Origin: Ceratotherium simum simum | Taxonomy: Eukaryota > Chordata > Mammalia > Perissodactyla > Rhinocerotidae | DNA length: 64,000 nt | Assembly (NCBI RefSeq): GCF_000283155.1 | Contig: NW_004454159.1 | Coordinates: 13,932,492 to 13,996,491 of the forward strand | Direction of reading: 5' to 3' | Shown: positions 51,001 to 56,957 of the stretch, one piece after another | How the letters are laid out: each line of letters begins with the position of its first letter | Position numbering within the stretch: the stretch's first letter is position 1 | Position numbers and translations under genes: made by a program | The notes under the pieces: generated by a model | What the model was told of the DNA's origin: nothing | The model's database searches: none | Seen by the model: only the letters and a program-made list of their open reading frames with translations

Positions 51001-54000
51001 TGCTGCCCTTCTTGCTCCTGCAGTCTCAGGGCAGGAGGCCTCTGAGCTTGCTCATACATGGAGCCTTTGATCTGTGGGGGTCCATGGCTCTGAAGGGCTA
51101 TATGGAGGGCCATGCCCATGGAGACTGGTCTCACCACTGCAGTAGGTCTCAGTGACAAGAACTCTATCATCAGACAGACTGTCTGGGATGCTTGGGGTCC
51201 CTTCCTTCCCCAACAGAAGCTTCAGTCCCAACCCACTGGGCCAGATCCCACCACTCCCTGCTCCTGTTCTTGTGCTGCCACCAATGGATAACTAGCTGAG
51301 AAGTGACTGGCAAGCCTGGCATCCCTAGGGGCAAACACAGGCTCCTCCAGCCCTGACTGTAGAGACAAATGAAGGACCTTACCCTGGATTTTTACATTCT
51401 TTATCCTTAAAGTGAAAAACAACTTGGTTCAAACTGGAACAACTGGAGCAACAAAATAAATAAGGATAGTATTCGATTATAACTCAGGGAATAAAATAAA
51501 TATGGATGAATCTATACTTATGTAAAGTAATAACTGCATACATAAATAAATGGGAGTGAAGGGGAAGCTCTTCTTTATAGAAGAATTCCAATTAATAAAT
51601 TGAAAGGAATGTAGAAGGAATGTGGGAAATGCAAAGTCACCACTAGGCAAACACCACAGTGATGGCTGTTCCACTCAGGGTCTGGTGATGGATGCTACAA
51701 TCACGGGTAAAAATCAGAGGAAAAACGGGATATTTGTAGAGTCTCAAAGTATCTTCCCCAAGATATTTATTAATTATGAAGGGAAAAGAATAGTAACTTT
51801 ACAGTGGAGAAACCCAGCAGACATCAGCCTAACCAAGAGATCAAGGTTAACTTCACCATAATAAGCCATATTGACATCATGTACCACTGGTATGATGCCC
51901 TGAGGACACATCGCTTCTACAAGGATTCTTACTAATGAGTGCACAAACTCAATCTTAGCACAAGTGAAATCACACAAACCCAAATTTAAGGATTCATCAA
52001 AATAACTGATAGACTCATAAAAAGTGTCAACGTCATGAAAGATAAGGAAAGACTGAGGAACTGTTGCAGATGGGAGGAGACTAAGGAGACGTGATAACTA
52101 AATAAAATGTGGGATTCTGGATTGGATCCGAAAACAGAAAAAGGACATTAGTGGCAAAACTGGCAAAATTCAAACAAGGTCTGTAGTTTAGTTAATAATA
52201 TTGTAAGCAACGTTAATTTCCCGGCTTTGACAAATGAATTATGGTTATGTAAATTATTAACATTAGGGGAAGCTGGGTGAAGGGTATATGTGAAATCTCT
52301 GTACTATTTTCACAACTTTAAAGAATGTGATTCTTAGTAACTGCCCAGGTTGAAAAAATTGGACTTCACAAACAGCCCCTGAGGAAGGAAACTACCTTAT
52401 ACATGTATACACAGACAGATGCACTCATGCAAGTCCCAACTTAGACACCAGATTCCTGCCTCCTGGGATTCTATGAAAGGCATTTCCACAGCAGAACACA
52501 CCATCTTTGGATTCCTGGCTGACCTGTTGTCCTTGTGGAGGTGTCAGTGTGTTGGTTCAGGTGTCCCAGAGGGTATGCCCACTGGGAGATCCCACACAGA
52601 GGTGTAAGGCAGAGACAACCTGAGGACAGTGCCTCTACCTGTATTGTGCCAGCCAGGATGCAGAGAACCTGCTCAGGGCCACTGGGCTTGACCCTGTGGG
52701 AAAGCTGGGGCCATTTCTCCTACTGGCACTGGCCAAGTCAGTGTGGGTTTGGACCTCTACCCTTTTCTCTGGGCCCTGGAACTTCCACCTTGGGGAAAGG
52801 GGCTCAGCCTCCAGCAAGTCTCATCACTCACTATACTGGCTTCAACCTAGACCTTAGGACAGCTCCCACAATGCCCACAGTGCCAAGCTAGAGGTGATGA
52901 AGTCCTGCCCTTACCTCTCCTCACCACCCATCTATGATGCCCATTTGGTGCTAGGGGATGTAGCACAGGCTCACGATCTCACTGAGTCCTCCCAACAACT
53001 CAGATAAGCTGGGCACTCTTATCATCCTCATTTTTTTTTTCTGAGGAAGATTGGCCCTGAGCTAACATCTGTTGCCAATCTTCCTCTTTTTTTTTTCTTT
53101 TTTCTCCCCAAAGCCCCAATACATAGTTGTATATCCTAGTTGTAGGTCCTTCTAGTTCCTCTATGTGGGACACCACCTCAGCTTGGCTTGATGAGCAGTG
53201 AGTAGGTCCTCGCCCAGGATCTGAATGGGCGAATCCCGGGCCGCAGAAGCAGAATGCATGAACTTAACTGCTGCGCCACCAGGCCAGCCCCATGATTCTC
53301 ATTTTTAAAAACTGTAATAAAATATAAATAACCTAAAATTTACTGTCTTAACGATTTTTAAGTGTACAATTCAGTAGAGTCAAATATATTCACATTGTTG
53401 TAAAAACAATCTCTAGAACTCTTTTCATCTTGCAAAGCTAAACTCTAGACCCATTGAACATCTCCCCATTCCTCTCCCTACCCTCCCCATCTCCCACCCC
53501 ACGGCCAGCCCCTGGCAACTACCATTCTGCTTTCTGTTTCCATGAGTTTGACTACTCTTCATATCTCATATAAATGAAATCATACAGTTTTTGTCTTTTT
53601 GTGACTGGCTTATTTCACTTAGCACCACGTCCTCAAGGTTCATCTGTGTTGTAGTATGTGTCAGAATTCCTTTCCTTTTCAAGGCTGAATAATATTCCAT
53701 TGTATGTATAAATCACATTTTCTTTATTCATTCATTTTGTTGACGGACATTTGGGTTGCTTTCACTTTTTGGCTATTATGAATAATGCTGCTCTGAACAG
53801 GGGTGCACAAATATTTCTTTGAGACCCTGCTTTGAATTCTTTTGGATGCATACTCAGAAGTGATATTGCTGGATCACACAGTAGTTCTATTTTTAACTTT
53901 TTGAGGAAATGCCACACTGTTTTCCATAGTGGCTGCACCAATTTACATTCCTAGCAACAGTGCACAAGGATTCTAATTTCTTCACTTCCTTGCCAACACT

Positions 54001-56770
54001 TGATATTTTCTGCATATTTGATAGTGGCAATTCTAGTGGGTATGAGGTGGTATCTCATCATGGTTTTGATTCACATTTCCTTAATGATAAGTGATGTCGA
54101 GCACCTTTTCATGTGCTTGTATCCCCTTTTAAAGATAAGGAAACTGAGGCCTTGAGCAGTGATGTAACCTGCTGAAGTCAGCCAAGTGGTTAGGGTTGGG
54201 GACAGAACTGGCCCTCCAGTCTGACTTCAGAACTCCTCCATGTGCCACCACTTCTCTGGGGACAGCCACCCCACCCTACTCACTCCGGTGCTTCTCCCCT
54301 CCTTCCTCCCAACCACCAATGCCCACTTGCCTTTTATTTTACTCCCACTACCCAAAAAGGAAGCAAAGAAGGGAAAGGCTGCTGAAAAAGGCAAATCCTG
54401 GTGCATGCATATGAGTGTGTGATGATGTGCATCCCCAGAGGTGCCCTCAGGCCCCTGTGAGCAGGGCCCAAAGGGGTAGCTGTGGACTTGGAGGCCAGCA
54501 GCTACCCACCCCTCACACCCTGAGGTGAATGAAACCAGTGAGGAAGAAGAAAGAGACAGGTCAACCCAGCTGTCAGGGAGGGCTGCAGCTAGTGGGGCCA
54601 GCTCTTCCAGGAATTGAGGTGGGGTGAGCTGACTCCCAGTCTTAGATGCCCCAGGACCAGGCTGTGGGCAGGAGGTAGGCAAGCACTAGGAGCCCCTGCT
54701 AAGGGATCAAAGCCAGAGAAGCACAGTCAGGGCCCAGGGTAGACATAGCGGTAATGCTGGTGGGATCCAGAGGTGGTCCATAAGCTGAGCCCACTTTCCA
54801 CAGGTCCTATAGATTCTGCAGCCACCACTCCTGGCTGCCACCAGTCTCTTGCCAAGGCAACTCCCACAGCTTCCTCACTGGTCTTCTCACTTCTCATAGC
54901 AGCTAGAGTGAGCTCTAAAAACACAAATCTGGCCATGTGACTCCTTGCTTAGAACACTTACTATTTCCTCGCTGTCTTCACAATAAAGTCAGCTTCTTAA
55001 CATGCCTACAATGCCCACTGTGAACTGGCCCTGTAGGCATTTCTAGCCTCACCTGCCATCCCCTGAGCTCCAGTCACCCTGATCTACAGGAATTCCATCC
55101 ACAGAAGCTGCCATGTTCTTTGCTTGGATAAACCCTACTCATATTTCCAGACTCAGCTCAAATTTTATCACCTCTTCTTAGAGTATTTCCTCACCCTGTT
55201 ATGCCCACAGAGAGGGTAATATATTTGCCCCAGGTCACACAGCAAGCCAGCCAGGATTTGAATTCAGGCTCCAGAACCCTATTACTAACTAAGGTTGATG
55301 TTAGCCCTCTCTGGAACACTGCCAGTATGCCTAATGGGCATCTGAGCTTTGAGGGCAGGCCCCACACCCCAGATGTCTACAGCTTAGTGCCCAGCATAAG
55401 GCCAGACATGGTGTGTGATGACTACCACATTGTGCTGAGGGAAGGGAAGTAAGGACCAGCAGAGGCCCACCCTCAAGTTTTTCTTGGGAGGAACAGAGAG
55501 CAGAGGAAGAGCTAGAAGCTGGGAAATCCTACCTGCCTGATCAACAGTAGGAAACCAGTCTGTGAGGATACCCCCCTCAGAAGGAGGTAGGCCCTGACCC
55601 ACCATCTCCTGGCCCTTACCAGATGCGAAGCAGGAAATGCAGGGGGTGAAGTAGTATGTGCGCGGCCTGACTCTTGAAACTTGGAAAATTTGCTACTGAA
55701 ACCACTTAGGATGCTAAGGGGCTAATAGCATAAGCTGGAGCCCCTATCTACCACTGGGCCCTGTGCTCAGAGGCATCTCTGTGAGTCTGTCTCTTCTTGA
55801 GTACCTGAGGCTGGGGTTATGCCTCGCCTGGTTCCCTGCACTCAGCCAGCATCAAGAGGCTTCTGCTCCTTTTCAGAGAAATTGGAGCCTCAGGACAGGA
55901 CCCCAAGCATCACCATAGGTGTACGGCAGAGCAGGAAACCCCCTGATGCTTCCAGAAGTCTGTGGCTAGGGAACAGACCAGACCTGCCCATGCCCTGCCC
56001 AGCAGCAAGGCTCTTCTCTGTGTCCGCACTTAGGCTCACCAGTGACTACCAGACCCCTTCTCATGCCTGTGGCAGGAACATGACTCAGGCTGTACATCTG
56101 GGCAGCATCTAGGCTCTTGGGAAACAATTTCATTTGTTGTGAAACTGGCAAAGGAAAAGACAGTTGGTAACAGCGCTCCCTTCCGCATCCCCTCCATACT
56201 GGACAGAAATCATCAGGAGTGAGTCCTGCTCTCTTGGGCTGCACACTTGTGTTGGAAGCGTAACCCAGTTAGTTGCGTGCCAGCCAGGTTTGACCGAGAG
56301 TGGGGGACACAGACCCAGGCACTGCCAGGAAGTCTCGAGGGGGACTGACACAGATGGAGTATCGCTCACACACCTACCTCGGTCACGATGGTGGACAGGT
56401 AGATGTCCTGGCTGAACTCCCAGCCATCCAGGCAGCTCTCCTGCTCCAGCTGCTCCAGGTCCACGTCGCGCCCCGGCTCCAGCCCGAGCGCCGAGAAGTT
56501 GGCGATCGTCTCGAGCCGGTAGCGGTGGCAGCTGTGCGGCACCTCGAGGCCGTCCTGCAGCCGCAGCGGGATACTGTGGTTGCGCCACGCGCTGCTCAGG
56601 TTCGCGGTGTCCGGCACCCGGCAGCGGTGCTCCGGGGTGCCTGCCAGGAACACGATTGACATACCATTGAAGCCGTTGGGGATGATGCTGGCGCTGAGCA
56701 TGAAAAAAATGAGGCGCTGGAAGAGCCCCCACTCGCCCAGGAAGGCAGTCACCTCGTCGTAGTCCCGCAT
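5989..56770 (-). CDS. SLC22A4: SLC22A4 / OCTN1 organic cation and ergothioneine transporter (10 exons, spliced)
   Basis: This is the complete coding region: join of 56378-56770, 41257-41360, 39551-39705, 28041-28212, 23516-23642, 20120-20220, 18268-18482, 17186-17368, 8249-8384 and 5989-6064, all complement. The sum is 1662 nt, i.e. 553 codons plus TGA, with no internal stop. The product is a plasma-membrane MFS transporter of the SLC22 family; the known OCTN1 role is Na+-coupled ergothioneine uptake and organic cation (e.g. TEA) transport. Visible landmarks are N-glycosylation sequons at N57, N64 and N91 in the large extracellular loop, the MFS loop motif GQLSDRFGRK at 161-170, a P-loop-like GTEILGKS at 218-225, and FIPESPRWL at 276-284. 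The C terminus ends in T-S-F, a PDZ-ligand-like end. OCTN1 rather than OCTN2 (SLC22A5) is indicated by FNGMS at 34-38, [14 protein letters not shown] in exon 3, IIQKAAK in exon 5 and the exon 10 tail ending NPKVLIT. At 553 residues it is 2 longer than my recollection of the human protein (551). The start ATG has A at -3 and no in-frame ATG lies upstream. Confidence 0.96.
6465..6650 (-). mobile_element. MIR SINE (intron 9)
   Basis: Antisense MIR pattern on the plus strand: 'cattatcttatataacctca', then 'gaggtttagtgaaa', 'taatttgcccaaatttat' and 'gggatttgaagccaggcag'. Confidence 0.65.
6690..7425 (+). mobile_element. solitary retroviral LTR (ERVL-type, family not assigned)
   Basis: A contiguous LTR-like block with landmarks 'atgaaacctccataaaaccc', 'ttctagcaaattactgaac', 'cagtcttgtgggactgagcc' and a terminal 'ttggtgtcagg'. 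I recognise the pattern as a common mammalian LTR but cannot name the family with confidence. It fills much of intron 9 and lies antisense to SLC22A4. Confidence 0.55.
7440..8235 (-). mobile_element. old L1 LINE fragment abutting exon 9 donor
   Basis: Antisense L1 ORF2-type text on the plus strand ('tttctcccctggctggttga', 'atcttTctggaatttgtctt' and 'tagctatgcttgcatgttta' areas). It ends about 10-15 bp from the exon 9 splice donor at 8248. Confidence 0.55.
8249..8384 (-). CDS. SLC22A4: SLC22A4 exon 9 (residues 484-529)
   Basis: 136 nt, acceptor TTACAG, donor GTAAGT. It encodes the last membrane segment ([17 protein letters not shown]) and [19 protein letters not shown]. Isoleucine 505 corresponds to human residue 503, the site of the L503F variant, because this protein is two residues longer before this point. 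Confidence 0.95.
9029..9576 (-). repeat. ERV-A 3' LTR
   Basis: 548 bp, no SINE insertion. The AATAAA poly(A) signal is the complement of TTTATT at 9114-9119. Degenerate tandem units of about 21-24 bp ('catttatggtaaggttctaa') occur at about 9268-9335. Confidence 0.85.
9577..9594 (-). other. ERV-A polypurine tract
   Basis: The minus strand reads CAACAAAAAGCGGGGATT immediately before the LTR end TGTAACC. This is the expected purine-rich primer for plus-strand DNA synthesis just upstream of a 3' LTR. Confidence 0.75.
9600..11050 (-). pseudogene. ERV-A env-position remnant (decayed)
   Basis: The minus strand holds broken reading frames (longest 10272-10601, 109 codons, with a Cys-containing segment around CYSCCTY; another at 9929-10162). 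They lie in the env position just before the 3' LTR. The nucleotide sequence is clearly related to 31470-33200 on the plus strand, block by block. Stops and frameshifts break it throughout. Assignment to env rests on position, not on a recognised domain. Confidence 0.5.
11051..14781 (-). mobile_element. ERV-A remaining internal region, decayed
   Basis: Very AT-rich, with only short ORFs. No reverse transcriptase, protease or integrase motif could be read. It may include non-retroviral insertions that I cannot delimit. Confidence 0.4.
14782..14799 (-). other. ERV-A primer binding site (tRNA-Arg-like)
   Basis: The minus strand reads TGTTGACCACAAAGGGAC, starting five bases after the 5' LTR end. 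From memory of tRNA-Arg(TCG), the complementary site would be TGGCGACCACGAAGGGAC; 15 of 18 bases agree and two of the three differences are transitions. Arginine-tRNA priming is known for HERV-R-like elements. Confidence 0.5.
14805..15622 (-). repeat. ERV-A 5' LTR, interrupted by an ERE SINE
   Basis: Aligns along its length to 9029-9576. It is longer because an ERE sits at 15198-15430 and because it has more copies of the approximately 21-24 bp U3 unit at about 15050-15126. AATAAA is the complement of TTTATT at 14894-14899. The right end GTTACA is followed by the target duplication ACAG. Confidence 0.85.
15198..15432 (+). mobile_element. ERE SINE inside ERV-A 5' LTR
   Basis: Full ERE: tRNA-like head with box B 'gggttcggatccc', body 'cccatataaagtggaggaag', tail 'ctcagggctgatgttcctca' and an A run. 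It is flanked by a 14-bp duplication agaatctgacttta / agagtctgacttta with one mismatch. Confidence 0.93.
15627..16190. other. intron 8 sequence, nothing recognised
   Basis: Unique-looking intronic sequence between ERV-A and an L1 fragment. No exon or named repeat seen. Confidence 0.4.
16195..17160 (+). mobile_element. old L1 LINE 3' fragment abutting exon 8 donor
   Basis: Sense L1 ORF2/3'UTR text: 'gaaagatgggcaaaagatat', 'ttgttggtggggatataggg', 'tgtttattgcagtgttattt', 'cttaaatgtccatctgttga'. It ends in an A run at about 17153-17160, roughly 25 bp from the exon 8 donor at 17185. Confidence 0.75.
17186..17368 (-). CDS. SLC22A4: SLC22A4 exon 8 (residues 423-484)
   Basis: 183 nt, acceptor TTCCAG, donor GTGAGA. 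It encodes [18 protein letters not shown], then [16 protein letters not shown], the family motif ELYPTxVRN, and [11 protein letters not shown]. An L1 fragment ends about 25 bp beyond its donor. Confidence 0.95.
17369..18267 (-). other. SLC22A4: SLC22A4 intron 7
   Basis: About 0.9 kb with GT and AG ends and no recognisable repeat. It is the shortest intron of the gene. Confidence 0.6.
18268..18482 (-). CDS. SLC22A4: SLC22A4 exon 7 (residues 351-423)
   Basis: 215 nt, acceptor TTTTTCAG, donor GTAAGA. It encodes two membrane segments ([12 protein letters not shown] and [14 protein letters not shown]) and the intracellular turn RTLPRRF, followed by a glycine-rich helix [13 protein letters not shown]351 and D423 are split codons. 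Confidence 0.95.
18560..18785. mobile_element. hAT-type MITE (MER family), intron 6
   Basis: Palindromic organisation with 'tagccactagccacacacgg' at one side and 'tgcctagtggctactataac' at the other around an AT-rich centre. The same family occurs at 25286-25487. Non-autonomous; exact MER subfamily not assigned. Confidence 0.6.
18786..20119. other. intron 6 remainder, nothing recognised
   Basis: AT-rich with a poly-A run at 18941-18955. No exon-like ORF and no named repeat seen. Confidence 0.4.
20120..20220 (-). CDS. SLC22A4: SLC22A4 exon 6 (residues 318-351)
   Basis: 101 nt using the TTTTAG acceptor at 20221-20222; donor GTAAGT. It starts [13 protein letters not shown] and runs into [17 protein letters not shown]. 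The choice of acceptor gives seven residues before KQQ, as I recall for rodent OCTN1, where human has five. A second in-frame AG nine bases inside the exon is treated in the findings. Confidence 0.93.
20640..20835 (+). mobile_element. MIR SINE (intron 5)
   Basis: MIR core and tail: 'gacctagggcaagttgctat', 'ctctgaggcttagtttactt', 'ctgtaaaacaggtacaataa' and 'attaaatgagatcatatata'. Confidence 0.8.
21740..21960 (+). mobile_element. MIR SINE (intron 5)
   Basis: 'agagcatgcactttggcacc' followed by 'gatcctgggcaaatgactta' and 'cctcagtttcctctcctgaa' and a typical 3' tail. One of the best-preserved MIR copies here. Confidence 0.85.
21961..23280. other. intron 5 sequence; weak L2-like stretch, no gene seen
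   Basis: 22780-22930 resembles the end of an L2 LINE ('atgctccttaagcataggaa'). The ORFs in this stretch show no domain and overlap one another on both strands. Confidence 0.35.
23516..23642 (-). CDS. SLC22A4: SLC22A4 exon 5 (residues 275-317)
   Basis: 127 nt, acceptor TTCTAG, donor GTAAGC, ending in phase 0. It encodes the family-typical FIPESPRWL followed by the intracellular loop helix with [16 protein letters not shown]. Residue 306, the site of the human I306T polymorphism, is valine here. Confidence 0.95.
24255..24552 (-). mobile_element. ERE SINE (long form), intron 4
   Basis: Antisense ERE: '(gt)n gaggaagatcagccctgagc' start, middle 'agccccagtagatagttgta', then 'cccgggatccaaacccaggc' and the head 'ccaagccatggggccggccc'. 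Flanked by 'cttaattttt' on both sides, a likely target duplication. Confidence 0.9.
24615..24822 (-). mobile_element. ERE SINE (diverged), intron 4
   Basis: A second antisense ERE about 60 bp from the previous one: T-rich run, 'tgtccctgagctaacatctg', 'gcccgggatccaaacccgct', 'cttaaccactacgccacaga'. Its sequence departs more from the ERE head consensus than its neighbour, so it is probably older. Confidence 0.88.
25286..25490. mobile_element. hAT-type MITE (MER family), intron 4
   Basis: 'gagctgtgctgtccaccaga' to 'gtggctagtggctactgtat' with an AT-rich centre. Same family as 18560-18785 in a different orientation. Confidence 0.6.
25491..28040. other. intron 4 remainder, no gene seen
   Basis: Includes a (CT)8 run at about 26446-26461. 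The ORFs of 60-132 codons overlap on opposite strands and show no recognisable domain, so none is called. Confidence 0.4.
28041..28212 (-). CDS. SLC22A4: SLC22A4 exon 4 (residues 218-275)
   Basis: 172 nt, acceptor GAACAG, donor GTGAGT. It completes the P-loop-like GTEILGKS and then encodes [19 protein letters not shown] and the conserved [14 protein letters not shown] segment, ending LCFPLWW with W275 split. The second half (28041-28115) is GC-rich compared with the AT-rich first half. Confidence 0.94.
28213..30025. other. intron 3, first part, no gene seen
   Basis: Mixed-composition intronic DNA. Overlapping ORFs at 28730-29355 on both strands have no domain and no splice context. Confidence 0.4.
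30030..30479 (+). repeat. ERV-B 5' LTR
   Basis: Contains a possible ATTAAA signal near 30381 followed by a conserved 'cttttcttctattaatctgt'. The right end is taken from its alignment with the 3' LTR ('ttcttcctcc...'). Immediately after it 'TTGGCATAGTCAGCAGGAT' (30481-30499) sits where the primer binding site should be; I could not assign its tRNA. Confidence 0.7.
31100..31440 (+). pseudogene. ERV-B pol integrase remnant
   Basis: The plus strand reads an integrase-core pattern across frames: the first catalytic Asp region HLQLDFIQL near 31130, a DQGTHFTG segment near 31316, and YHPQSS followed by VERTN near 31396-31430, the second of these holding the catalytic-Glu position. Frameshifts and stops interrupt it. 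Retroviral D,D(35)E integrase is the established family for these motifs. Confidence 0.7.
31460..33200 (+). pseudogene. ERV-B env-position remnant (decayed), split by an ERE
   Basis: Related by nucleotide sequence to the minus strand of about 9600-11050 in ERV-A, in the same order (for example 'gattataatttttatgactt' near 31489 and its complement near 11024). Reading frames are short and broken. An ERE interrupts it at 32106-32298. Confidence 0.6.
32106..32298 (+). mobile_element. ERE SINE (short form) inside ERV-B
   Basis: Head 'gggggccagccccgtggcat', box B 'gggttcggatcc', 'cccatataaagtggaggaag', ending at the first A-rich site with a run of about 20 A. Target duplication ttcagtgtgg on both sides. 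Confidence 0.93.
33215..33809 (+). repeat. ERV-B 3' LTR, 5'-truncated and split by an ERE
   Basis: Aligns to the 5' LTR only from about position 30200 onward, so roughly the first 170-190 bp of U3 is missing or unrecognisable. An ERE interrupts it at 33258-33559. The right end is 'tcctccgctaca'. Confidence 0.75.
33258..33559 (-). mobile_element. ERE SINE (long form) inside ERV-B 3' LTR
   Basis: Antisense ERE from a T run through 'agccccagtagatagttgta' and 'cccgggatccgaacccgggc' to 'ccaccgggccggcc'. It closely resembles the 24255 copy. Likely target duplication 'atctgctttt' / 'atgtgctttt'. Confidence 0.92.
33940..34175 (-). mobile_element. MIR SINE (intron 3)
   Basis: Antisense MIR text: 'gtttacatacattatctctt', 'gaagcaaattccctaaattc', 'gggcagccaggatttaagcc'. 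Confidence 0.65.
34860..35098 (+). mobile_element. ERE SINE (full form), intron 3
   Basis: Head 'gaggccagcctggtggcata', 'cgggttcagatcccgggc', 'cccatataaagtagaggaag', 'ctcagggctgatcttcctca' and A run. Target duplication 'caagactgtgg' on both sides. Confidence 0.93.
35930..36495 (+). mobile_element. old L1 LINE 3' fragment (intron 3)
   Basis: Sense L1 3' end: 'ctcctaggtacatacccaag', 'gatgtggtatacccatacaa', 'ctgccaggggctggggaaag', 'gttgtacaactttgtgacta'. Confidence 0.85.
36496..39550. other. intron 3, last part, no gene seen
   Basis: GC content rises here and many overlapping ORFs appear (up to 125 codons), in all frames and on both strands, without domains. A 19-bp tandem duplication lies at 37200-37237. 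Confidence 0.4.
39551..39705 (-). CDS. SLC22A4: SLC22A4 exon 3 (residues 166-218)
   Basis: 155 nt, acceptor TACAG, donor GTAGGA. It completes the MFS motif (RFGRK) and encodes the third and fourth membrane segments: [14 protein letters not shown], then the loop INWEMF, then [20 protein letters not shown]. It ends one base into codon G218, the first glycine of the GTEILGKS motif. Confidence 0.95.
40118..40525. mobile_element. MER5A-type DNA element split by an ERE (intron 2)
   Basis: Left half 'tggtcttcaaccttggctgc' and 'ggaatcacctggagagcttc'; right half 'cccaggtgtctaatgcacag' and 'gcgaaccactgct'. These are the two ends of a MER5A-like hAT element. Confidence 0.75.
40207..40423 (-). mobile_element. 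ERE SINE inside the MER5A-type element
   Basis: Antisense ERE: T run, 'agccccagtagataattgta', 'cccgggatccgaacccgggc', 'ccaagccacggggccggccc'. Target duplication approximately 'ctcccgagagtctt' / 'ctcccgagattctt'. Confidence 0.93.
41257..41360 (-). CDS. SLC22A4: SLC22A4 exon 2 (residues 132-166)
   Basis: 104 nt with acceptor GGCAG and donor GTAAGG. It encodes the end of the extracellular loop (W132, C136), the second membrane segment ([13 protein letters not shown]) and the start of the MFS motif GQLSD. R166 is split with exon 3. It was not visible as a long ORF and was found by reading the minus strand between exons 1 and 3. Confidence 0.94.
41440..41630 (+). mobile_element. MIR SINE (intron 1)
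   Basis: 'ttgactcctgactctatcat', 'ggggcaagtcactgtcctcc', 'gagactcaccttcctcttct' in MIR order. Confidence 0.7.
41631..45350. other. intron 1 (3' part), no gene seen
   Basis: Intronic DNA with MIR/L2-like pieces (about 44540-44850) and two short local tandem duplications at 44593-44628 and 44799-44858. ORFs are short, overlapping and without domains. Confidence 0.4.
45360..45550 (+). mobile_element. MIR SINE (intron 1)
   Basis: 'cacaggctctcttgggttct', 'ctgtgtgactttgggccact', 'cttcaaagaggtaacaataa', 'gagtgtctgacacagtgtct'. Confidence 0.8.
45985..48850 (-). mobile_element. L1 LINE (old family), split by an ERE
   Basis: The plus strand is antisense L1. At 46181-46399 the minus strand translates as an L1 ORF2 C-terminus (KMWYTP...YYSTIKRNE, then [10 protein letters not shown]). 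Further L1-type text continues after the ERE to about 48850 ('tgccttctggcctccattgt', 'ggagctcattgagcttttga'). Two different L1 copies may be joined, since the order around 46780-46930 is not continuous. Confidence 0.8.
47045..47288 (-). mobile_element. ERE SINE inside the L1
   Basis: Antisense ERE: 'gaggaagaatagccctgaac', 'tccgtgcccaccttcctcta', 'gcccgggatccgaacctgtg', 'ctaccaggctggccc'. Flanked by 'tttatttcatttt'-like sequence on both sides. Confidence 0.9.
48851..51430. other. intron 1 middle, no gene seen
   Basis: GC-moderate intronic DNA. The longest ORF (49992-50471, plus, 159 codons) has no recognisable domain and is overlapped by an ORF on the opposite strand. Confidence 0.4.
51440..52350 (+). 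mobile_element. old L1 3' UTR-type fragment (intron 1)
   Basis: Reads like L1M-class 3' sequence: 'gattctggattggatccgaa', 'ggttatgtaaattattaaca' and 'gctgggtgaagggtatatgt' with 'ctgtactattttcacaactt'. The upstream limit is approximate. Confidence 0.6.
53030..53292 (-). mobile_element. ERE SINE (intron 1)
   Basis: Antisense ERE: T run, 'gaggaagattggccctgagc', 'aaagccccaatacatagttg', 'aatcccgggccgcagaagca', 'gcgccaccaggccagcccc'. Diverged relative to the 24255 and 33258 copies. Confidence 0.9.
53305..54120 (-). mobile_element. L1 LINE 3' fragment (intron 1)
   Basis: Antisense L1: 'aagtgtacaattcagtagag', 'ttggctattatgaataatgc', 'catagtggctgcaccaattt', 'gagcaccttttcatgtgctt'. Same L1 region as 45985-46790 and 1-110. 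Confidence 0.85.
54128..54235 (-). mobile_element. MIR SINE fragment
   Basis: 'cttttaaagataaggaaact' then 'gaggccttgagcagtg' and 'cagtctgacttcagaactcc', antisense MIR. Confidence 0.6.
54236..56377. other. intron 1 (5' part); L2-like piece, no gene seen
   Basis: 54920-55215 looks like L2 LINE 3' material ('gccatgtgactccttgctta', 'gactcagctcaaattttatc'). The rest is unremarkable up to the exon 1 donor at 56377-56376. Confidence 0.4.
56378..56770 (-). CDS. SLC22A4: SLC22A4 exon 1 (coding part, residues 1-131)
   Basis: The ATG is the complement of CAT at 56768-56770 and the reading begins MRDYDEV. The exon encodes the cytoplasmic N terminus, the first membrane segment (about residues 20-41) and most of the large extracellular loop, with sequons at N57, N64 and N91 and several loop cysteines (C50, C81, C113). 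It ends ...STIVTE followed by the donor GTAGGT. Its 393 nt end in phase 0. GC content is much higher than in the other exons, as expected inside the CpG island. Confidence 0.96.
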
Positions 56771-56921
56771 GCTTCCCGCCACTGCTCTTAGCTTGCAACA
56801 AGCGATGACAAGAGCGTTCCTCGGACAGTGTCGCGCGGTTGAGGGCGTCCTCCCGAGAGTGTCAGAATGTTCTCGGAGACCAGGCAGGCTACGGGCAATT
56901 GGGTTGCACGGCCGGGGACTG

Positions 56922-56931
56922 TTCCCGGGAA
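56922..56931. promoter_or_regulatory. palindromic TTCCCGGGAA (STAT-type site)
   Basis: The perfect palindrome TTCCCGGGAA lies about 150 bp upstream of the ATG and has the TTC-N4-GAA layout of STAT sites. It sits in a slightly larger near-palindrome (TGTTCCCGGGAAACA). Function is inferred only from motif and position. Confidence 0.3.
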
Positions 56932-56947
56932 ACAGGCTGCAGGGGTT

Positions 56948-56957
56948 GGAACTTTCC
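56948..56957. promoter_or_regulatory. kappaB-like GGAACTTTCC
   Basis: GGAACTTTCC differs by one base from the well-known kappaB decamer GGGACTTTCC and lies 17 bp from the STAT-type palindrome. OCTN1 is known to be induced by inflammatory signals in human cells, so the site is plausible but untested here. Confidence 0.3.

Noticed and set aside
5989..56770. Assignment of the gene to SLC22A5 (OCTN2) instead of SLC22A4
   Set aside because: The exon 1 FNGMS stretch, exon 3 [14 protein letters not shown], exon 5 IIQKAAK and the exon 10 tail all match OCTN1 and differ from OCTN2 at these places.
56130..56801. 223-codon ORF across exon 1
   Set aside because: It is a shadow frame of SLC22A4 exon 1, reading through its donor site into intron 1. 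It has no recognisable domain.
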